A stretch of DNA of 64,000 nt, taken from NCBI GenBank assembly GCA_041690535.1, contig JAWLHA010000014.1, forward strand, positions 1-64,000. The letters are read 5' to 3'. This document shows positions 37,605 to 47,296 of this stretch, piece by piece. Made by a program: the position numbers and the translations under genes. The DNA is from JAWLHA01 sp041690535 (GTDB lineage: Bacteria; Pseudomonadota; Gammaproteobacteria; Thiohalomonadales; Thiohalomonadaceae). The notes below the pieces were generated by a model that was not told the origin of the DNA, did not search any database, and was given only the letters and a program-made list of their open reading frames with translations. Every line of letters begins with the position of its first letter. Position 1 is the first letter of the stretch.

Positions 37605-38150
37605 GTGACCATCCAACGACCAAATCGACTGCTCGACCTGCTGCCGCCGGATGGGCGTCTGGTACTGGCGTTTGTCCTGCTGTTCGGGGGGATCAACGTG
37701 GGGTTCAAACTCGTTCCGCTGGGGGTTGGGGTGGCCCTCCTCGGCCTCTATCTGATCCTGGATGTCCTTCGTAACGGCGGTGTCTGGGCCGCCTTTAGAG
37801 CATTTCGGCACGGGCGGCTTGATCGCGTGCGAGGGTTGGTTTCGGCGACGCGTTTCCCGAGGCAGTTAAACCCGGCGAGTGTCGCCTACTACAACTGGCT
37901 GAAGGGCGTGCTCGAGGCGGAGCGGGGAAGGTTCGCTGCCGCGAGGGTCCATCTCCTGGTTGCGGCATCCGGGCAGCTGAAAACGCAAAACGATCGCACC
38001 CTGGTTCAATGCCTGCTCGCCGAGGCCGCGCTGCAGGAGGGGGATCCTGTGACGGCCTCTCACCACCTGCAACTGGCATCCGCCCTGGAGCATCGGCCAG
38101 AGGTCGATGGGGTGATTGCGTCTCTGGCTCGCCGCGCTGCGGCGCAGTGA
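37605..38150 (+). CDS. Unrecognised membrane-anchored helical-repeat protein
   Basis: About 181 residues. Two hydrophobic segments (about 17-35 and 36-54) form a probable N-terminal hairpin in the membrane, and the rest is an Ala/Leu/Arg-rich helical region with TPR-like spacing (NWLKGVLEAERGRFAAARVHLLVAA and LLAEAALQEGDPVTASHHLQLASAL quoted by their cores GRFAAARVHL and GDPVTASHHL). This layout suggests a small scaffold protein at the membrane, but no family was identified. The start is uncertain: GTG 37605 overlaps its own GGGAGG. It precedes mtnA by 42 bp. Confidence 0.65.
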   Translation: MTIQRPNRLLDLLPPDGRLVLAFVLLFGGINVGFKLVPLGVGVALLGLYLILDVLRNGGVWAAFRAFRHGRLDRVRGLVSATRFPRQLNPASVAYYNWLKGVLEAERGRFAAARVHLLVAASGQLKTQNDRTLVQCLLAEAALQEGDPVTASHHLQLASALEHRPEVDGVIASLARRAAAQ

Positions 38151-38163
38151 GCCGTTCCGTGTT

Positions 38164-38180
38164 GTCCAAATTTCTTGGAC
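38164..38180. promoter_or_regulatory. Inverted repeat before mtnA
   Basis: GTCCAA-ATTTC-TTGGAC directly abuts the GGACGGAG ribosome site of mtnA. It could be an operator half-site pair or a small RNA hairpin that affects ribosome access; nothing more can be read from the sequence. Confidence 0.4.
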
Positions 38181-38192
38181 GGAGTCTTTTTC

Positions 38193-39242
<1,050 letters not shown>

Positions 39243-39846
39243 TTCCCTCGGAGGGGGCAGGGATGCCTCCCCGAGAAGTGTGAGGCGGCGGGTGAGGTTC
39301 ACGCCGAATCAGTCGCCACTTGGTGTGGATGTGGGGGATAAGAGACCGCCCGGTGGTGGTTAGCAGGGTAAACGCACACTTACGTCACGGCCGTGCTGTG
39401 GGCGATGTACGTCCTTGAAAGCAGGTACGCTGTGAATACATCCCTGTAGGCTCGACGGCCGGGGCCGCTTCGGGCATCCTTGCCCTCCCGCGGCATAAGT
39501 GCGTCCTTGCACCCATCCATGCGGCCGTCGACCTGCTTTCAAGGACTTACATCACTTTTGGGTAAGTATGCGGTCACCCTGGGTGGTTAGTCGCCAAGAT
39601 AAAAACCTCCAGGCGCGACGAGCCTCTACAGAGGGACTCGATACGGGCGGATATGGTAGTATTAGGCGTATTTTCCCGGTAAAGGGGCGGTAGGGCGCCG
39701 GGGAGCTGGGCGTGTTCTTGATTCGTCTCAGCCGGGCCGCTGGGCAAGAGCAAAACGCGAGTCAGCACGCCCCTTCAGCGTCCTTCAACTCTCCCGGCCA
39801 TTCGGTCAGGTCCCCTGCCGAAGTTTAGAAGGATACGGATTCCCAG
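39243..39846. other. Intergenic region mtnA-gyrA
   Basis: About 600 bp without a credible gene. It holds the 218-bp repeat copy 5 and about 265 bp of unique gyrA upstream DNA. A TAGTAT near 39655 lies in an otherwise poor promoter context. Short frames crossing the repeat encode Arg/Pro/His-rich peptides that recur at other copies and are artefacts. Confidence 0.6.
39355..39590. mobile_element. MITE-like repeat, copy 5 (long form), with 9-bp target duplication
   Basis: The element spans 39364-39581 (218 bp), CAGGGTAAACGC...GGTCACCCTG. The inner inverted arms are CCTTGAAAGCAGGT and ACCTGCTTTCAAGG. Between them is a GC-rich core (GGCCGCTTCGGGCATCC... CACCCATCCATGCGGCC) shared in order and length with copy 6. 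The 9-bp GGTGGTTAG occurs at 39355-39363 and 39582-39590, a perfect flanking direct repeat. Confidence 0.9.
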
Positions 39847-42417
39847 ATGGCAGAGTTTGCAAAAGAGATCCTCCCGATCAACATCGAGGAGGAGATGAAG
39901 CAGTCCTACCTCGATTACGCCATGAGCGTAATCGTGGGCCGTGCCCTGCCCGACGTGAGGGATGGGCTCAAGCCCGTGCATCGGCGCGTGCTCTATGCCA
40001 TGCGCGAGTTGGGCAATGACTGGAACAAGCCGTACAAGAAATCGGCACGCGTGGTAGGTGACGTCATCGGTAAGTACCACCCCCATGGCGACACTGCGGT
40101 CTATGACACCATCGTCCGCATGGCCCAGCCGTTTTCATTGCGCTACATGCTGGTGGACGGTCAGGGCAATTTCGGTTCGGTGGATGGCGACTCCCCCGCC
40201 GCGATGCGTTACACCGAAGTGCGCATGGCGCGTATTGCCCATGAGCTGCTGGCGGACATCGACAAGGAGACCGTCGATTTCACCCCCAACTATGACGAGT
40301 CGGAGCTTGAACCGGAGGTTCTGCCCACCCGCATTCCCAATCTGCTGATCAACGGCTCGGCCGGCATTGCGGTGGGGATGGCGACCAATATCCCGCCCCA
40401 CAATCTTACCGAGATCGTCAATGGCTGCCTGGCCCTCATCGATTCGCCGGAGATCGGCATCCCTGACCTGATGGAGTACATTCCGGGGCCCGACTTTCCC
40501 ACGGCTGCCTTCATCAATGGTGCCCGGGGGATATACGAGGCCTACCACACCGGGCGGGGGCGGATCTATGTGCGGGCGCGGGCGGAGATCGAAAATCTCG
40601 ATTCGGGCCGCCAGCGCATCGTGGTGACCGAACTGCCGTACCAGGTCAACAAGGCCCGGCTGCTGGAGAAGATCGCCGAGTTGGTCAAGGAGAAAAAACT
40701 CGAGGGCATCACCGAGCTGCGCGACGAGTCCGACAAGGACGGCATGCGCATGGTGATCGAGTTGAAGCGCGGTGAAGTCCCCGAGGTGGTGCTCAACAAT
40801 CTTTACCAGCACACCCAGATGCAGACCGTGTTCGGCATCAATATGGTGGCGTTGGTGGATGGGCAGCCGCGGGTGCTCAACCTCAAGCAGGTGCTGGAGG
40901 CCTTCCTGCGCCACCGCCAGGAGGTGGTGACCCGCCGGACTGTGTACGACCTGCGCAAGGCGCGCGAGCGGGCCCATGTGTTGGAAGGCTTGGCCGTCGC
41001 CTTGGCCAACATCGATCCCATCATTGCACTCATCAAGGCCGCCCCCAATCCGGCCGAGGCGAAGGCCGGGCTGCTGTCCCGGGTGTGGGCGCCCGGGGTG
41101 GTGACCGACATGCTGAGCCGGGCCGGCGCAGAGGCCTCACGCCCCGAAGGGCTCGCGAAAGAGTTCGGCCTGGCCGAGGGGGGGTACCGCCTCTCCGAGT
41201 CCCAGGCCCAGGCCATCCTTGATCTGCGCCTGCACCGGCTGACCGGGTTGGAGCAGGACAAGATCATCAGCGAGTACCGGGAGCTTCTCGACGCGATTGA
41301 GGAGCTGCTGGCCATTCTGCGCAGCAGTGAGCGGTTGATGGAGGTCATCCGCGAGGAGCTGGTGGCCGTGCGTGACCAGTATGGCGATCGGCGCCGCACC
41401 GAAATCATCACCAACCGGCTGGACCTGACCCTCGAAGACCTCATCACCGAGGAGGACGTGGTCGTGACCCTCTCCCACGAGGGTTACGCCAAGGCGCAGC
41501 CGCTGTCCGACTACCGGGCCCAGCGGCGCGGTGGGCGGGGCAAATCGGCCACGGCCATGAAGTCGGAGGATTTCATCGATCGGCTGTTCGTGGCCAACAC
41601 CCACGACACCATCCTCTGTTTCTCCACCCGGGGTCGGGTCTACTGGCTCAAGGTCTACGAGCTGCCTCAGGCCGGACGGGCTTCCCGCGGTAAACCGATC
41701 GTCAATCTCCTGCCGCTGGAGGGGGACGAGCGGATCTCGGCGGTACTGCCCATCCGGGAGTTCCAGGAGGGGCTCTATATCTTCATGGCGACTGCCAACG
41801 GTACGGTCAAGAAGACGCCGCTGGTGGATTTCTCCCGTCCCCGTTCCTCCGGCATCATCGGTCTGGATCTGGTGGAGGACGATCAGCTGGTCGGGGTTGA
41901 TATCACCGACGGTAGCCGCGATATCCTGCTTTTCTCCAGCGGGGGCAAGGTGATCCGGTTCAACGAGGATCAGGTGCGCCCCATGGGCCGCGTCTCCCGG
42001 GGAGTGCGCGGGATCAAGCTGCAGAAGGGCCAGCAGGTGATCGCCCTGATGGTGGCGGACGATGGAGAAGTGCTGACCGCCACGGAAAACGGTTACGGCA
42101 AGCGCACGCCCATCAGTGACTATCCGGTTTACGGTCGCGGTGGGCAGGGGGTGATCTCCATTCAGACCACCGAGCGCAACGGGGCGGTGGTCAGTGCCGC
42201 GCTGGTGACGGACGAGGATGAACTGATGCTGATCAGCAATGCCGGCACCCTGGTGCGGATCCGTGCGGCCGATGTCTCGTCCATGGGGCGGAACACACAG
42301 GGCGTACGGCTCATCAATCTCGCGACGGATGAGAAGCTGGTGGGTATGGAGCGCGTTGCCGAGAACGGCGGCGGCGATGAGGAAGACGAGGACGAGGGTG
42401 CCGGGGACGAGATGTAA
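39847..42417 (+). CDS. gyrA: DNA gyrase subunit A
   Basis: GyrA (856 aa) is the DNA cleavage-rejoining subunit of gyrase. The catalytic tyrosine lies in AAMRYTEVRM, and the GyrA box QRRGGRG starts the C-terminal beta-pinwheel, which ends in an acidic Glu/Asp-rich tail. In the quinolone-resistance region the residue equivalent to E. coli Ser83 is Thr83 (HPHGDTAVYD) and Asp87 is retained, as in wild-type Pseudomonas aeruginosa. It heads the serC-pheA-hisC-tyrA-aroA-cmk-rpsA string. Confidence 0.98.
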   Translation: MAEFAKEILPINIEEEMKQSYLDYAMSVIVGRALPDVRDGLKPVHRRVLYAMRELGNDWNKPYKKSARVVGDVIGKYHPHGDTAVYDTIVRMAQPFSLRYMLVDGQGNFGSVDGDSPAAMRYTEVRMARIAHELLADIDKETVDFTPNYDESELEPEVLPTRIPNLLINGSAGIAVGMATNIPPHNLTEIVNGCLALIDSPEIGIPDLMEYIPGPDFPTAAFINGARGIYEAYHTGRGRIYVRARAEIENLDSGRQRIVVTELPYQVNKARLLEKIAELVKEKKLEGITELRDESDKDGMRMVIELKRGEVPEVVLNNLYQHTQMQTVFGINMVALVDGQPRVLNLKQVLEAFLRHRQEVVTRRTVYDLRKARERAHVLEGLAVALANIDPIIALIKAAPNPAEAKAGLLSRVWAPGVVTDMLSRAGAEASRPEGLAKEFGLAEGGYRLSESQAQAILDLRLHRLTGLEQDKIISEYRELLDAIEELLAILRSSERLMEVIREELVAVRDQYGDRRRTEIITNRLDLTLEDLITEEDVVVTLSHEGYAKAQPLSDYRAQRRGGRGKSATAMKSEDFIDRLFVANTHDTILCFSTRGRVYWLKVYELPQAGRASRGKPIVNLLPLEGDERISAVLPIREFQEGLYIFMATANGTVKKTPLVDFSRPRSSGIIGLDLVEDDQLVGVDITDGSRDILLFSSGGKVIRFNEDQVRPMGRVSRGVRGIKLQKGQQVIALMVADDGEVLTATENGYGKRTPISDYPVYGRGGQGVISIQTTERNGAVVSAALVTDEDELMLISNAGTLVRIRAADVSSMGRNTQGVRLINLATDEKLVGMERVAENGGGDEEDEDEGAGDEM

Positions 42418-42464
42418 TCCGGCATCGACTCAGGCTTGGGACACTATCAACAGAGGTCTTGTCA

Positions 42465-43547
42465 ATGGCACGTGTTTACAACTTCAGCGCCGGTCCGGCG
42501 ATGTTGCCGCAAGCGGTGATCGAAAGGGCGCGCGAAGAGATGCTCGACTGGAACGGCAGCGGCATGTCCGTGATGGAGATGAGTCACCGGGGTAAGGAGT
42601 ACATGTCCATCGCCCAGAAGGCCGAAGCCGATCTGCGCGAGCTGATGAACATCCCGTCCGACTACAAGGTCCTCTTCCTGCAGGGCGGTGCCTCCAGCCA
42701 GTTTGCGATGGTCCCCATGAACCTCCTGCGGGGCAACGGGCAGGCGGACTACATCAATACCGGGGCCTGGTCGAAAAAGGCCATCAGCGAGGCCAAGCGC
42801 TACGGCAAGGTGAACATCGCAGGCAGCAGTGAGGCGTCCAACTTCATGACCGTGCCCGCCGAGGGTGAGCTGGTGCTCAATCCCGAGGCCGCCTACGTCC
42901 ACTACACCCCCAACGAGACCATCGGCGGGGTGGAGTTTCCCTATGTGCCAACGACCGGTGCGGTGCCGCTGGTGGCGGACATGTCATCCAACATCCTGTC
43001 GCGCCCCATGGACGTGAGCCAGTTCGGCCTCATCTATGCGGGTGCGCAGAAGAACATCGGGCCCGCGGGCCTCACCGTGGTGATTGTGCGGGAGGACCTC
43101 ATCGGCGAGACCCTGTCCGGCACGCCCACCATGTTCGACTACAAGATCCACGCCGACAATGACTCCATGTACAACACCCCGGCCACCTACAGCTGGTACC
43201 TGGCCGGTCTGGTGTTCGATTGGCTGAAGGAGATCGGGGGGCTTGCGGGCATGGCGGCGATCAACAAGCGCAAGGCCGACAAGCTTTATGCCGCCATTGA
43301 CGCTTCCGATTTCTACGCCAACCCGGTCGACCCGGCCTGCCGCTCCTGGATGAACGTGCCCTTTACCCTGGCCAGTGCGGAGCTGGATGCCACTTTCCTC
43401 GCCGAGGCCAAGGCGGCGGGGCTGGTGACGCTGAAGGGGCACCGCTCCGTGGGCGGCATGCGGGCCAGCATCTACAACGCCATGCCCGAAGAGGGGGTGG
43501 ATGCGTTGGTGGCCTTCATGGCCGAGTTCGAAAAGCGTCACGGTTAG
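42465..43547 (+). CDS. serC: Phosphoserine aminotransferase
   Basis: SerC (360 aa) is a PLP enzyme of serine and pyridoxal phosphate synthesis. VYNFSAGPAMLP opens the protein, MEMSHRGKEY and LFLQGGASSQFAMVPMNLL follow, and the PLP lysine is in YAGAQKNIGPAGLTV. The ATG 42465 follows CAGAGG; a TTG two codons upstream is less likely. It lies 47 bp from gyrA with no terminator between them. Confidence 0.97.
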   Translation: MARVYNFSAGPAMLPQAVIERAREEMLDWNGSGMSVMEMSHRGKEYMSIAQKAEADLRELMNIPSDYKVLFLQGGASSQFAMVPMNLLRGNGQADYINTGAWSKKAISEAKRYGKVNIAGSSEASNFMTVPAEGELVLNPEAAYVHYTPNETIGGVEFPYVPTTGAVPLVADMSSNILSRPMDVSQFGLIYAGAQKNIGPAGLTVVIVREDLIGETLSGTPTMFDYKIHADNDSMYNTPATYSWYLAGLVFDWLKEIGGLAGMAAINKRKADKLYAAIDASDFYANPVDPACRSWMNVPFTLASAELDATFLAEAKAAGLVTLKGHRSVGGMRASIYNAMPEEGVDALVAFMAEFEKRHG

Positions 43548-43562
43548 TTCAAGGGATTTGCC

Positions 43563-44741
43563 ATGTACAAGATTCTCACGCTGAACAACATTTCTGTGGC
43601 CGGGCTGGAGCGGCTGCCGCGCGAGCGTTATGAGGTCGCTTCGGAGATCACGCATCCCGATGCCATTCTGCTGCGCTCCTTCAAAATGCACGGGATGGCG
43701 ATCCCCGCCTCCCTGAAGGCGGTAGGCCGGGCCGGCGCAGGGGTGAACAACATCCCGGTGACGGAGATGAGTCAGCGGGGGATTCCTGTATTCAACGCCC
43801 CCGGCGCCAACTCCAACGCGGTGAAGGAGTTGGTGTTGGCGGGGATGCTCATGGCCTGCCGCAACATCGCCCAGGCGTGGGAGTTTGCCCGCAATCTCCA
43901 GGGGAGCGATGAGGAGATCAACAAGGCCACCGAAGCGGGCAAGAAGCAGTTCGGCGGCTTCGAACTGCCGGGGCGGACCCTGGGGGTGATCGGTCTTGGG
44001 GCCATTGGCGTGCAGGTGGCCAATGCGGCCATTGCGCTGGGGATGAAAGTGGTCGGTTTCGATCCCGGACTGACGGTCAAAGGGGCGCTGCAGCTCTCGT
44101 CGCAGGTGGAGCAGGCCAGCAGTGTCGATGACCTGCTCAACCGGGCCGATTTCGTCACCTTCCATGTGCCCCTGATCGAGGCCACCCGCCACCTCGTGAA
44201 TGCCGAGCGGCTCAAGTCCATGAAGAAGGGGGTGGTTATCCTCAACTTCGCCCGCTCCGGCATCGTGGACGACCAAGCGGTCTCTGAGGCGATCCAGGCG
44301 GGCAAGGTTTACGCTTACGTCTGCGACTTCCCCAGCAACCTCCTGAAGAACCACGAGCGGGTGATCACGCTCCCCCATCTGGGGGCCTCCACCAAAGAGG
44401 CGGAGGACAACTGCGCCATCATGGTCGCCGATCAGGTCCGCGAATATCTGGAGAGCGGCAACATCACCAATTCGGTGAATTTCCCGGAAGTGATCATGCC
44501 GCGCACCGAGGGGGGCTATCGTCTGGCCGTGGTCAACTCCAACGTGCCAAACATGTTGGGCCAGATCTCCACCGATCTGGCCAACGCGGGGCTGAATATC
44601 ATCGACATGCTGAACAAGTCCCGCGGCGAGCTGGCGTACACCCTGGTGGACGTGGATCGACCCATCCCCGCACAGGTGGTCGGCGAAATAGGGGCCATCG
44701 AGGGGGTGCTCGCGGTCCGGACCATCGATCCGGAGTCCTGA
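43563..44741 (+). CDS. serA: D-3-phosphoglycerate dehydrogenase, ACT-domain type
   Basis: A 392-residue D-isomer-specific 2-hydroxyacid dehydrogenase catalysing the first step of serine synthesis. RAGAGVNNIPV and PGANSNAVKELVL belong to the substrate domain, and VIGLGAIGVQVANAA is the NAD-binding loop (around 141-155). The Arg/Glu/His catalytic set is in NFARSGIVDD and LPHLGASTKEAE. A C-terminal ACT domain (about 320-390) suggests serine feedback. It is immediately downstream of serC, so both serine steps are together. Confidence 0.93.
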   Translation: MYKILTLNNISVAGLERLPRERYEVASEITHPDAILLRSFKMHGMAIPASLKAVGRAGAGVNNIPVTEMSQRGIPVFNAPGANSNAVKELVLAGMLMACRNIAQAWEFARNLQGSDEEINKATEAGKKQFGGFELPGRTLGVIGLGAIGVQVANAAIALGMKVVGFDPGLTVKGALQLSSQVEQASSVDDLLNRADFVTFHVPLIEATRHLVNAERLKSMKKGVVILNFARSGIVDDQAVSEAIQAGKVYAYVCDFPSNLLKNHERVITLPHLGASTKEAEDNCAIMVADQVREYLESGNITNSVNFPEVIMPRTEGGYRLAVVNSNVPNMLGQISTDLANAGLNIIDMLNKSRGELAYTLVDVDRPIPAQVVGEIGAIEGVLAVRTIDPES

Positions 44742-44756
44742 GGCCATACCGACCCC

Positions 44757-45836
44757 ATGAGCGATCAACTGCAACCCCTGCGCGAGCGCATCGACGCGCT
44801 CGACGAGCAGATCCAGAACCTCATCAACGAGCGTGCAGCCGTGGCCCAGGAGGTGGCGCGGGTGAAGATGGCCGGTGGGGAGGATGTGAGCTTCTACCGG
44901 CCGGAGCGTGAGGCGCAGGTCCTGCGTCGGGTGAAGGAGCGCAACACCGGCCCGCTCGAGGGGGAGGAGATGGCCCGACTGTTTCGGGAGATCATGTCCG
45001 CCTGCCTCGCTCTCGAGAAGCCGATGCGCATCGCCTTCCTTGGCCCCGAGGGAACCTTTACCCAAACCGCCGCCCTGAAGCACTTCGGCCATTCCGTGAC
45101 CACGGTACCGTTGGCTGCCATCGATGAGGTGTTTCGCGAGGTGGAGGCCGGTGGTGCCGATTACGGCGTCGTGCCGGTGGAGAACTCTACCGAGGGGGTG
45201 GTGAACTACACCCTCGATCTGCTGGTCGGCTCGCCCCTGAAGATCTGCGGCGAGGTGGAGGTCCGCATTCACGACCACGTCATGGGGAAAGTGGCCACCC
45301 TGGCCGAGGCGACGCGGGTCTACTCACACGCTCAGTCGCTGGCGCAATGTCGGGAATGGCTGGATGCCCATATGGCGGGGGTCGAGCGGATCGCGGTGAG
45401 CAGCAACGCCGAGGCGGCGCGGCGAGCGGCCGGGGAGGAAGGGGCCGTGGCCGTGGCCGGGGAAACCGCCGCCGAGCTTTACGGTTTGCCCATTCTGGCG
45501 CGCAATATCGAGGACCATCCGGACAACACCACCCGCTTTCTGGTCCTCGGTCATGACGACGTCCCCCGCAGCGGTATCGACAAGACTTCACTGCTCATCT
45601 CCGCGAGCAACCGGCCGGGGGCGCTGTTTCGGCTGCTCGAGCCGCTGGCGCAAAACGGGATCTCCATGACCCGCATCGAGTCCCGCCCCTCCCGGCAGGC
45701 CATGTGGGAGTACGTCTTTTTCGTCGATATCGACGGTCACCGCGAGGATGAAGGGCTGCGCTCTGCCCTGGGGGAGTTGCAGGAGAAGGCGGCATTGTTC
45801 AGGATCCTGGGTTCCTACCCCCGGGCGGTGCTGTAA
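44757..45836 (+). CDS. pheA: Bifunctional chorismate mutase/prephenate dehydratase
   Basis: PheA (359 aa) converts chorismate to phenylpyruvate. An AroQ chorismate mutase domain (about 1-85, RIDALDEQIQNLINERA) is followed by prephenate dehydratase (FLGPEGTFTQTAA, VPVENSTEGVVNYTLD and the TTRF motif in DNTTRFLVLG). A C-terminal ACT domain bears GALFRLLEPLA and ESRPSR, the phenylalanine-binding motifs. Repeat copy 6 begins two bases after its stop codon. Confidence 0.97.
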   Translation: MSDQLQPLRERIDALDEQIQNLINERAAVAQEVARVKMAGGEDVSFYRPEREAQVLRRVKERNTGPLEGEEMARLFREIMSACLALEKPMRIAFLGPEGTFTQTAALKHFGHSVTTVPLAAIDEVFREVEAGGADYGVVPVENSTEGVVNYTLDLLVGSPLKICGEVEVRIHDHVMGKVATLAEATRVYSHAQSLAQCREWLDAHMAGVERIAVSSNAEAARRAAGEEGAVAVAGETAAELYGLPILARNIEDHPDNTTRFLVLGHDDVPRSGIDKTSLLISASNRPGALFRLLEPLAQNGISMTRIESRPSRQAMWEYVFFVDIDGHREDEGLRSALGELQEKAALFRILGSYPRAVL

Positions 45837-45837
45837 G

Positions 45838-46055
45838 CAGGGCGAGCGCATACTTAACGTACGGCCGTGCTGTGAGCGATGTAAGTCCTTGAAAGCAGGT
45901 GCAGTGTGAATACATTCGCGTACGCTCGACGGCCGCGGCCGCTTCGGGCATCCCTGCCCTCCCGCGGCATAAGTGCATCCTTGCACCCATCCACGCGGCC
46001 GTCGACCGGCTTTCAAGGACTTACATCGTGCTCGGGTAAGCATGCGTTCACCCTG
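45838..46055. mobile_element. MITE-like repeat, copy 6 (long form)
   Basis: A 218-bp long-form copy colinear with copy 5. It begins CAGGGCGAGCGCATACTTA, has the inner arms CCTTGAAAGCAGGT and CGGCTTTCAAGGACTTAC, and ends CGTTCACCCTG. The flanks GCTGTAAG and TTTCTACA do not match, so any target duplication is lost. It starts one base after the pheA stop codon and separates pheA from hisC in what is otherwise a compact operon. Confidence 0.87.
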
Positions 46056-46135
46056 TTTCTACACGCTCTCCACTTTCTTCCGAGCCGAATACCGGCTATC
46101 GTAACGAGCTTTTAGCACTCGGCAGGCAAGCTCCA

Positions 46136-47251
46136 ATGATCGATTTCTCTGCGTTGGCGGCTCCGGGGGTCCGGGGCCTTCAGCCCTATCAGCCCGGCAA
46201 GCCCATCGAAGAGCTTGAGCGCGAATATGGCGTGAAGAACGTCATCAAACTGGCCTCCAATGAAAACCCGCTCGGGCCGAGCCCGAAGGCGCTGGAGGCC
46301 ATGCAACGGGTACTCGGGCAGGTGTGGCTCTATCCGGACGGCAATGGCTTTGCGCTCAAACAGCGCCTGGCCACCCATCTTGATGTGCCGCTGAACCAGC
46401 TTACCCTGGGCAACGGTTCCAGCGATGTGCTCGAGTTTGCGGTGCGGGCCTTCGTCAGCCCGGGGGACGAGGTAATCTTCTCTGAGCACTGCTTTGCCGT
46501 TTACCCGATTTTGGCGCAGGCGGTCAACGCGCGGGCCGTGGTTACACCCGCCAAGGCGTGGGGGCATGATTTGGACGCCATGGGGGCGGCCATCACCGAG
46601 CAGACCCGGATCGTCTTCATTGCCAATCCGAACAACCCCACGGGGACGTGGCTGGCCGGGCAGGCGCTGGAGGCGTTTCTCGATGCCGTTCCCCAACGGG
46701 TGCTCGTCCTGATCGATGAAGCCTACTTCGAGTATGCCAGCCACGCGCCGATGAAGGCCGAGGGCTATCCGGATGCCGTGCGCTGGATAAAGCGGTTTCC
46801 AAACCTCATCGTGGCGCGCACCTTTTCCAAGTGTTACGGATTGGCGGGGGTGCGGGTCGGCTATGGCGTGTCGCACCCTCAAGTGGCGGATCTGATGAAC
46901 CGGGTGCGCCCACCCTTCAATGTCAACAGCGTGGCGCTGGCGGCGGCCGAGGCAGCCCTGGATGATGCCGAGCACCTGGAGCGGACCCTTGCCCTGAATG
47001 TCACCGGCATGGCCCAGCTTACCGCCGGGTTCACGGCGCTGGGGCTCGATTACATCCCCTCGGTGGGTAACTTCGTGAGTGTCCACCTCGGACAGCCCGG
47101 CGCGGTCGTCTATGAACGCCTGCTGCGCGAGGGAATCATTGTGCGGCCGGTGGCAAACTACGGCATGCCCGAGTATTTGCGCATCACCGTTGGCCTGCCT
47201 GAAGAGAACGAGCGGTGTCTGGCCGCATTGGCAAAAGTATTGGCAGCTTAG
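46136..47251 (+). CDS. hisC: Histidinol-phosphate aminotransferase (HisC family)
   Basis: A 371-residue class I/II PLP aminotransferase. KLASNENPLGPSPKA, YPDGNGFALK and the PLP lysine in ARTFSKCYGLAGVRVGY are typical. In the equivalent Pseudomonas cluster the paralogue (HisHb) has broad specificity and also transaminates aromatic 2-oxo acids. Placement among pheA, aroF and tyrA suggests the same dual role here, but this is inferred from context. Confidence 0.94.
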   Translation: MIDFSALAAPGVRGLQPYQPGKPIEELEREYGVKNVIKLASNENPLGPSPKALEAMQRVLGQVWLYPDGNGFALKQRLATHLDVPLNQLTLGNGSSDVLEFAVRAFVSPGDEVIFSEHCFAVYPILAQAVNARAVVTPAKAWGHDLDAMGAAITEQTRIVFIANPNNPTGTWLAGQALEAFLDAVPQRVLVLIDEAYFEYASHAPMKAEGYPDAVRWIKRFPNLIVARTFSKCYGLAGVRVGYGVSHPQVADLMNRVRPPFNVNSVALAAAEAALDDAEHLERTLALNVTGMAQLTAGFTALGLDYIPSVGNFVSVHLGQPGAVVYERLLREGIIVRPVANYGMPEYLRITVGLPEENERCLAALAKVLAA

Positions 47252-47296
47252 GCCCGTGGGCCTGCAGTCCCGAGAACGAGAGAGAGTGGTAGACCG

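Noticed and set aside
39360..39542. Short minus-strand frames across the repeat copies, with recurring AFKDLHRSQHGRDVS-type peptides
   Set aside because: The peptides recur only because the DNA repeat recurs; frames are broken or shifted between copies and start or stop at random. They should not be annotated as proteins.
42418..42464. Leader-peptide attenuator before serC
   Set aside because: The gyrA-serC gap is only 47 bp, with no short Phe/Tyr-rich frame and no terminator hairpin.
42984..45278. 764-codon open frame opposite serC-serA-pheA
   Set aside because: Antisense across three genes; no domain, no ribosome site.
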